DNA of 32,597 bases from Jimgerdemannia flammicorona (lineage: Eukaryota; Mucoromycota; Endogonomycetes; Endogonales; Endogonaceae), in contig RBNI01000366.1 in the NCBI GenBank assembly GCA_003990745.1, positions 1 through 32,597 on the forward strand. The letters run 5' to 3'. This document shows positions 29,859-32,597 of the stretch, in pieces. Numbering within the stretch: position 1 is the stretch's first letter; each line of letters opens with the position of its first letter. Both the position numbers and the translations under genes were made by a program. Below the pieces are notes generated by a model, which saw nothing but the letters and a program-made list of their open reading frames with translations, ran no database searches and had not been told where the DNA came from.

Positions 29859-32544
29859 CTACCAAACGAACAACACCCGATCCTTTAGACACCTGACGCC
29901 GACCTCGTCCCATTCCTTTTTGCCGATCCACATTTCGCTTGCTGTGTCGAGCTTGCTCAGTACCGACGCACCCTTCCACACCAGCAGGCGCGGGTCCATC
30001 TCTCGCGGTGCAGGAAGTACGTCCGCGCGGTCGATCCCGACTGACTGCGCGAGGGCGGTGGTGGCGATACTACGCAAATGAGTGAAGAGATTTGTTAATG
30101 GCCAATATATACATATATCGCACCCAGGAATAATCATCAGCAGGTACATATGAAATATGACGAAAATAAACTATGGTCATCATCACTCACCGATCTTCCA
30201 GCATCCTCTCGAACCCGCTCACCGACCCGCCCCCGCCGACGAGAATGATGCTTGAGTAGAACTTTCTGATCTTCTCCTCGGACGACCCCGCAGCTTCCTG
30301 GATACTCTGGGCGACGGCGATGTCGAGGGGGGTTGACGTGGCGTCGACGTGGGACGAGGCTGTATCCGCCTGCGGGAACACCTGCGTCGCAGCGGGAAGT
30401 TGCACGGGCATCTCGACGGCCGAGGGCGCCGGCGTCGAGACCGGAGTGTCGGCGGTGTCAGGTTGCGGGGTGGCGGGCGTCAGAAAGGCGACCGGGATTT
30501 GCGAGGATGGGGTCGTGGGAAGGGTCGGTCGAGAGGAGGGAGAGAAGGTGAGAGGGGCAGGGGTCGACGCTTTGGATTTCGTGGAGCTGGCTATGGGTAA
30601 GAGTGGGAAGGCGTTGGTGGCCTGGTATGGGAATCATGATAAAGGTTGTGGGTAAGAAGAGAAATCGTGACTGGTATCAAGGCGAGAACTTATAATCGAC
30701 AGCCCGAAACCCAGTTAATCCCAAAACTCACCCCGACGGTCCCATCATCCAGCGCATCGTCAGTCACGTTCGCCGACGTCCAGTCCTTCCGCGATCCGAG
30801 CTTCCTCGCAAAATCGATCACGATCGGGAAGAACAGGCACTTTTACGGGAAGGAACGCATACCACAGACACAGACACGGTCAACATTTCATTCTAAACCC
30901 ATCACCCCACATCCTCGCGCAGCTCAATCGTAGATGCAAAGGATTGATTGAATTGCTACGCACCATGGGCGCCAGGATAACTTCATCATACACCTTGAGC
31001 TGATATTTCTTGGTCGCCTTATCCGGCACACGCGTGTAGAAATCGTAAACCTGCACGCTGATCTCCGCCTAGTATCACGCAAAATCCCAAATTCACAATG
31101 GGGTTTGAGAAAATAACATCTCGGCACACAACTCCAGAAACGCACAATAGACCACGTCATGTGTTCACCCACCTCATTCATAGTGCAAAACTTCTCCTTC
31201 AGTTCTTCCGCCAGCCGCCAATCATACGCGCGTGCAAGATCGATGTCGCCGTACGGGAATCTGTTTCGTAGCAGCAAGGCGGTGAAGAAGGTAGTGATGT
31301 CGTCGCCGCCGTAGTTGAGGTAGACCCTGTGGATACGGGGGAACGCGGCATCGTTAGGCAAAAATGGCTTCCGATGATACGGCAGAAACCGCGAAGGGTT
31401 CGTATATATATATATATAGTAACCTTGAGTCAGGGAGGCACATGCCGTCCTCGACGCAAGCGATGCTCGTCTTCTGCGCGCCAATATCCACCACGCACGC
31501 GACGGAGATGCCGGCGCCGAAAGTCGCGCAGGAGGATTCCTGGTAGCATCGCGTGCGTATTTAAATGGGGCCGAACATTTTGAATAACAATGTAGATACA
31601 GAAAAAAAATAAAATAAAATAAAAAAATAAAAATAAAAAAATACAGGCAGATAGATAATACGAACTTGCTGCACAAATACCCCGCGAAACCGCATGAACC
31701 TCAGCAGCATCGTCACTATTTCCGTCACAAACGCCTTATTATATGTGTCTGGGATGACGAGGACAGCGTTACAGTTCTGTTCGTTCGTTTCAAAGAGGAG
31801 ACCCAAAAGAGGGGGGAGTTAGAAACGGGTCGTGTCCGATTCCGCGAGGCAAACCCCAGGGGCACCTCCCGGCACCGATCATCTAACTCAACCCACCTTC
31901 AAGTCACCCTTCTCGATCCCCAGCTCTTCCTTTATGGCTTCGGTCCAAATGGTTTCGAGATCGCCGAGGACCTCGCGCAGGGAGTCATAGTCTTGCGTGT
32001 TGAAGGAGCCGTGGCGTAACGGATAGAGAAGCCGGTAGCGCGTTAGGGCTGAAGACGGGAGGCAGAGGGCCTTGAGTTGGAAGGGTACGGCAGATGAGAA
32101 AGCATGGAGTTATTTTCTGATCCCGTGGGCTTCCTACCCCAGATTCTTCAATCAGACGACATCAACGATGTTTGTGCCACCCATAGAACTCTGCAGGATC
32201 TCCCACCTCACCGCCCCCGCTCATGCAAAACTTCCACCAACTCAAACCTCATCCCTCACCTTCTGCCCAATCAGGAACCCGGGTCCGGTCTCCCCGTTCG
32301 TCCCAACGTCGGTCCACTCGACCTTATAGGGGTCATTGTGGTCTGGGATGTTCTCCGGATGAACCGAAGCGTTGAACGACGTGACCTGGGCGCGGGCGTT
32401 GGCGACGGGCCGCCGCTTGGCCAGTTTCATCCGGTGCTTGAGTTCGTGTTCGAGCGTCCGCAAGATTGCCATGGGAGAGTTCGCATCGTCATCATCAGCG
32501 GGAGGGACGGGAGGCGGGGACTTTACGAATAAAGATTGGAACAT
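29859..32544 (-). CDS. arp8: Actin-related protein 8 (INO80 complex subunit)
   Basis: Nine minus-strand exons (32544-32260, 32070-31897, 31776-31666, 31539-31424, 31326-31173, 31068-30964, 30839-30732, 30621-30191, 30069-29859) join into 564 residues with GT-AG introns of 97-189 nt. Arp8 is a nuclear actin-fold subunit of the INO80 chromatin remodeller that helps it bind DNA and nucleosomes. Landmarks: HELKHRMKLAKRRP near residue 35, RYRLLYPLRHGSFNTQDY near 106, actin-fold VVDIGAQKTSIACVEDG (206-222), LNYGGDD, LKEKFCTMNE, YDEVILAPM (about 307-315) and nucleotide-fold VGGGGSVSGFERM (479-491). Residues about 362-445 are a Thr/Pro/Ser-rich low-complexity insert inside the actin fold. A TAA directly precedes the ATG in frame, so a longer N-terminus would need another exon outside the window. 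The gene looks intact and ordinary. Confidence 0.93.
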
Positions 32545-32597
32545 TTAGGGAGAATTGTGTAGTGAAGCGAGTGACAGGGATGATCAAACGGAAAAAA
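32545..32597 (-). promoter_or_regulatory. Start of the Arp8 upstream region
   Basis: Only 53 bp upstream of the Arp8 start are present. No TATA box or other element can be defined in so short a piece. Confidence 0.3.

Noticed and set aside
30297..30655. Plus-strand Gly/Arg-rich ORFs
   Set aside because: Antisense to Arp8 exon 8, whose minus frame ends in the conserved GGGGSVSGFERM motif.
32005..32075. tRNA-like look of gtggcgtaacggatagag
   Set aside because: It lies within Arp8 exon 2 coding for the conserved PLRHG block on the minus strand, and no cloverleaf could be completed.

Overview
The window reads as nuclear DNA of a filamentous fungus, most likely a basidiomycete. Genes are split by many short GT-AG introns of about 70-360 nt, gene DNA is moderately GC-rich with abundant CpG, a complete Arp8 gene is present, and two genes belong to an AAA-ATPase-like/PD-(D/E)XK family known from fungi and bacteria. 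The species cannot be named from the sequence.

Positions 1-17.5 kb are a transposon graveyard. A decayed ORF with nine in-frame stops (105-1202) is followed by an LTR-like promoter stretch and AT-rich relic DNA. The rest consists of at least four copies of one APE-type LINE (non-LTR retrotransposon): a plus-strand 5' fragment (2560-2712), a 3'-truncated minus-strand copy A (2713-7540), and a minus-strand copy (7545-10133 plus 16041-17485) split by a nearly complete plus-strand copy C (10134-16040). Copy C has a 5' UTR, ORF1, ORF2 (endonuclease, reverse transcriptase, C-terminal Cys motif) and a poly(A) tail, and it is flanked by a perfect 16-bp target-site duplication. All copies carry stops and frameshifts and are almost devoid of CpG, which points to methylation-linked or RIP-like C-to-T decay.

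Positions 17.6-27.4 kb hold two tandem eight-exon paralogues (17956-21553 and 23979-27146). Each predicts an N-terminal basic or low-complexity region, an AAA-ATPase-like P-loop domain and a C-terminal PD-(D/E)XK nuclease-like domain. Exons 2-4 have identical lengths in both genes and all introns sit at matching places. The first copy has an expanded 96-bp repeat in exon 1 and an Asn where the second has the predicted catalytic Asp. Between them (21.8-24 kb) are two unrecognised ORFs and long homopolymer tracts.

Positions 27.4-29.8 kb are mainly intergenic. They contain a large imperfect inverted repeat (arms 28443-28666 and 29105-29338) around a loop with an 86-codon ORF and a TATA-like box. 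The right arm runs into an orphan coding-like fragment. Positions 29859-32544 on the minus strand are a nine-exon Arp8 gene (INO80 chromatin-remodelling subunit), which assembles without a break into 564 residues.

There is no operon logic here. The main stories are nested retrotransposition with CpG-directed decay, a sharp compositional boundary at about 17.5 kb, and divergence of a tandem NTPase-nuclease pair.
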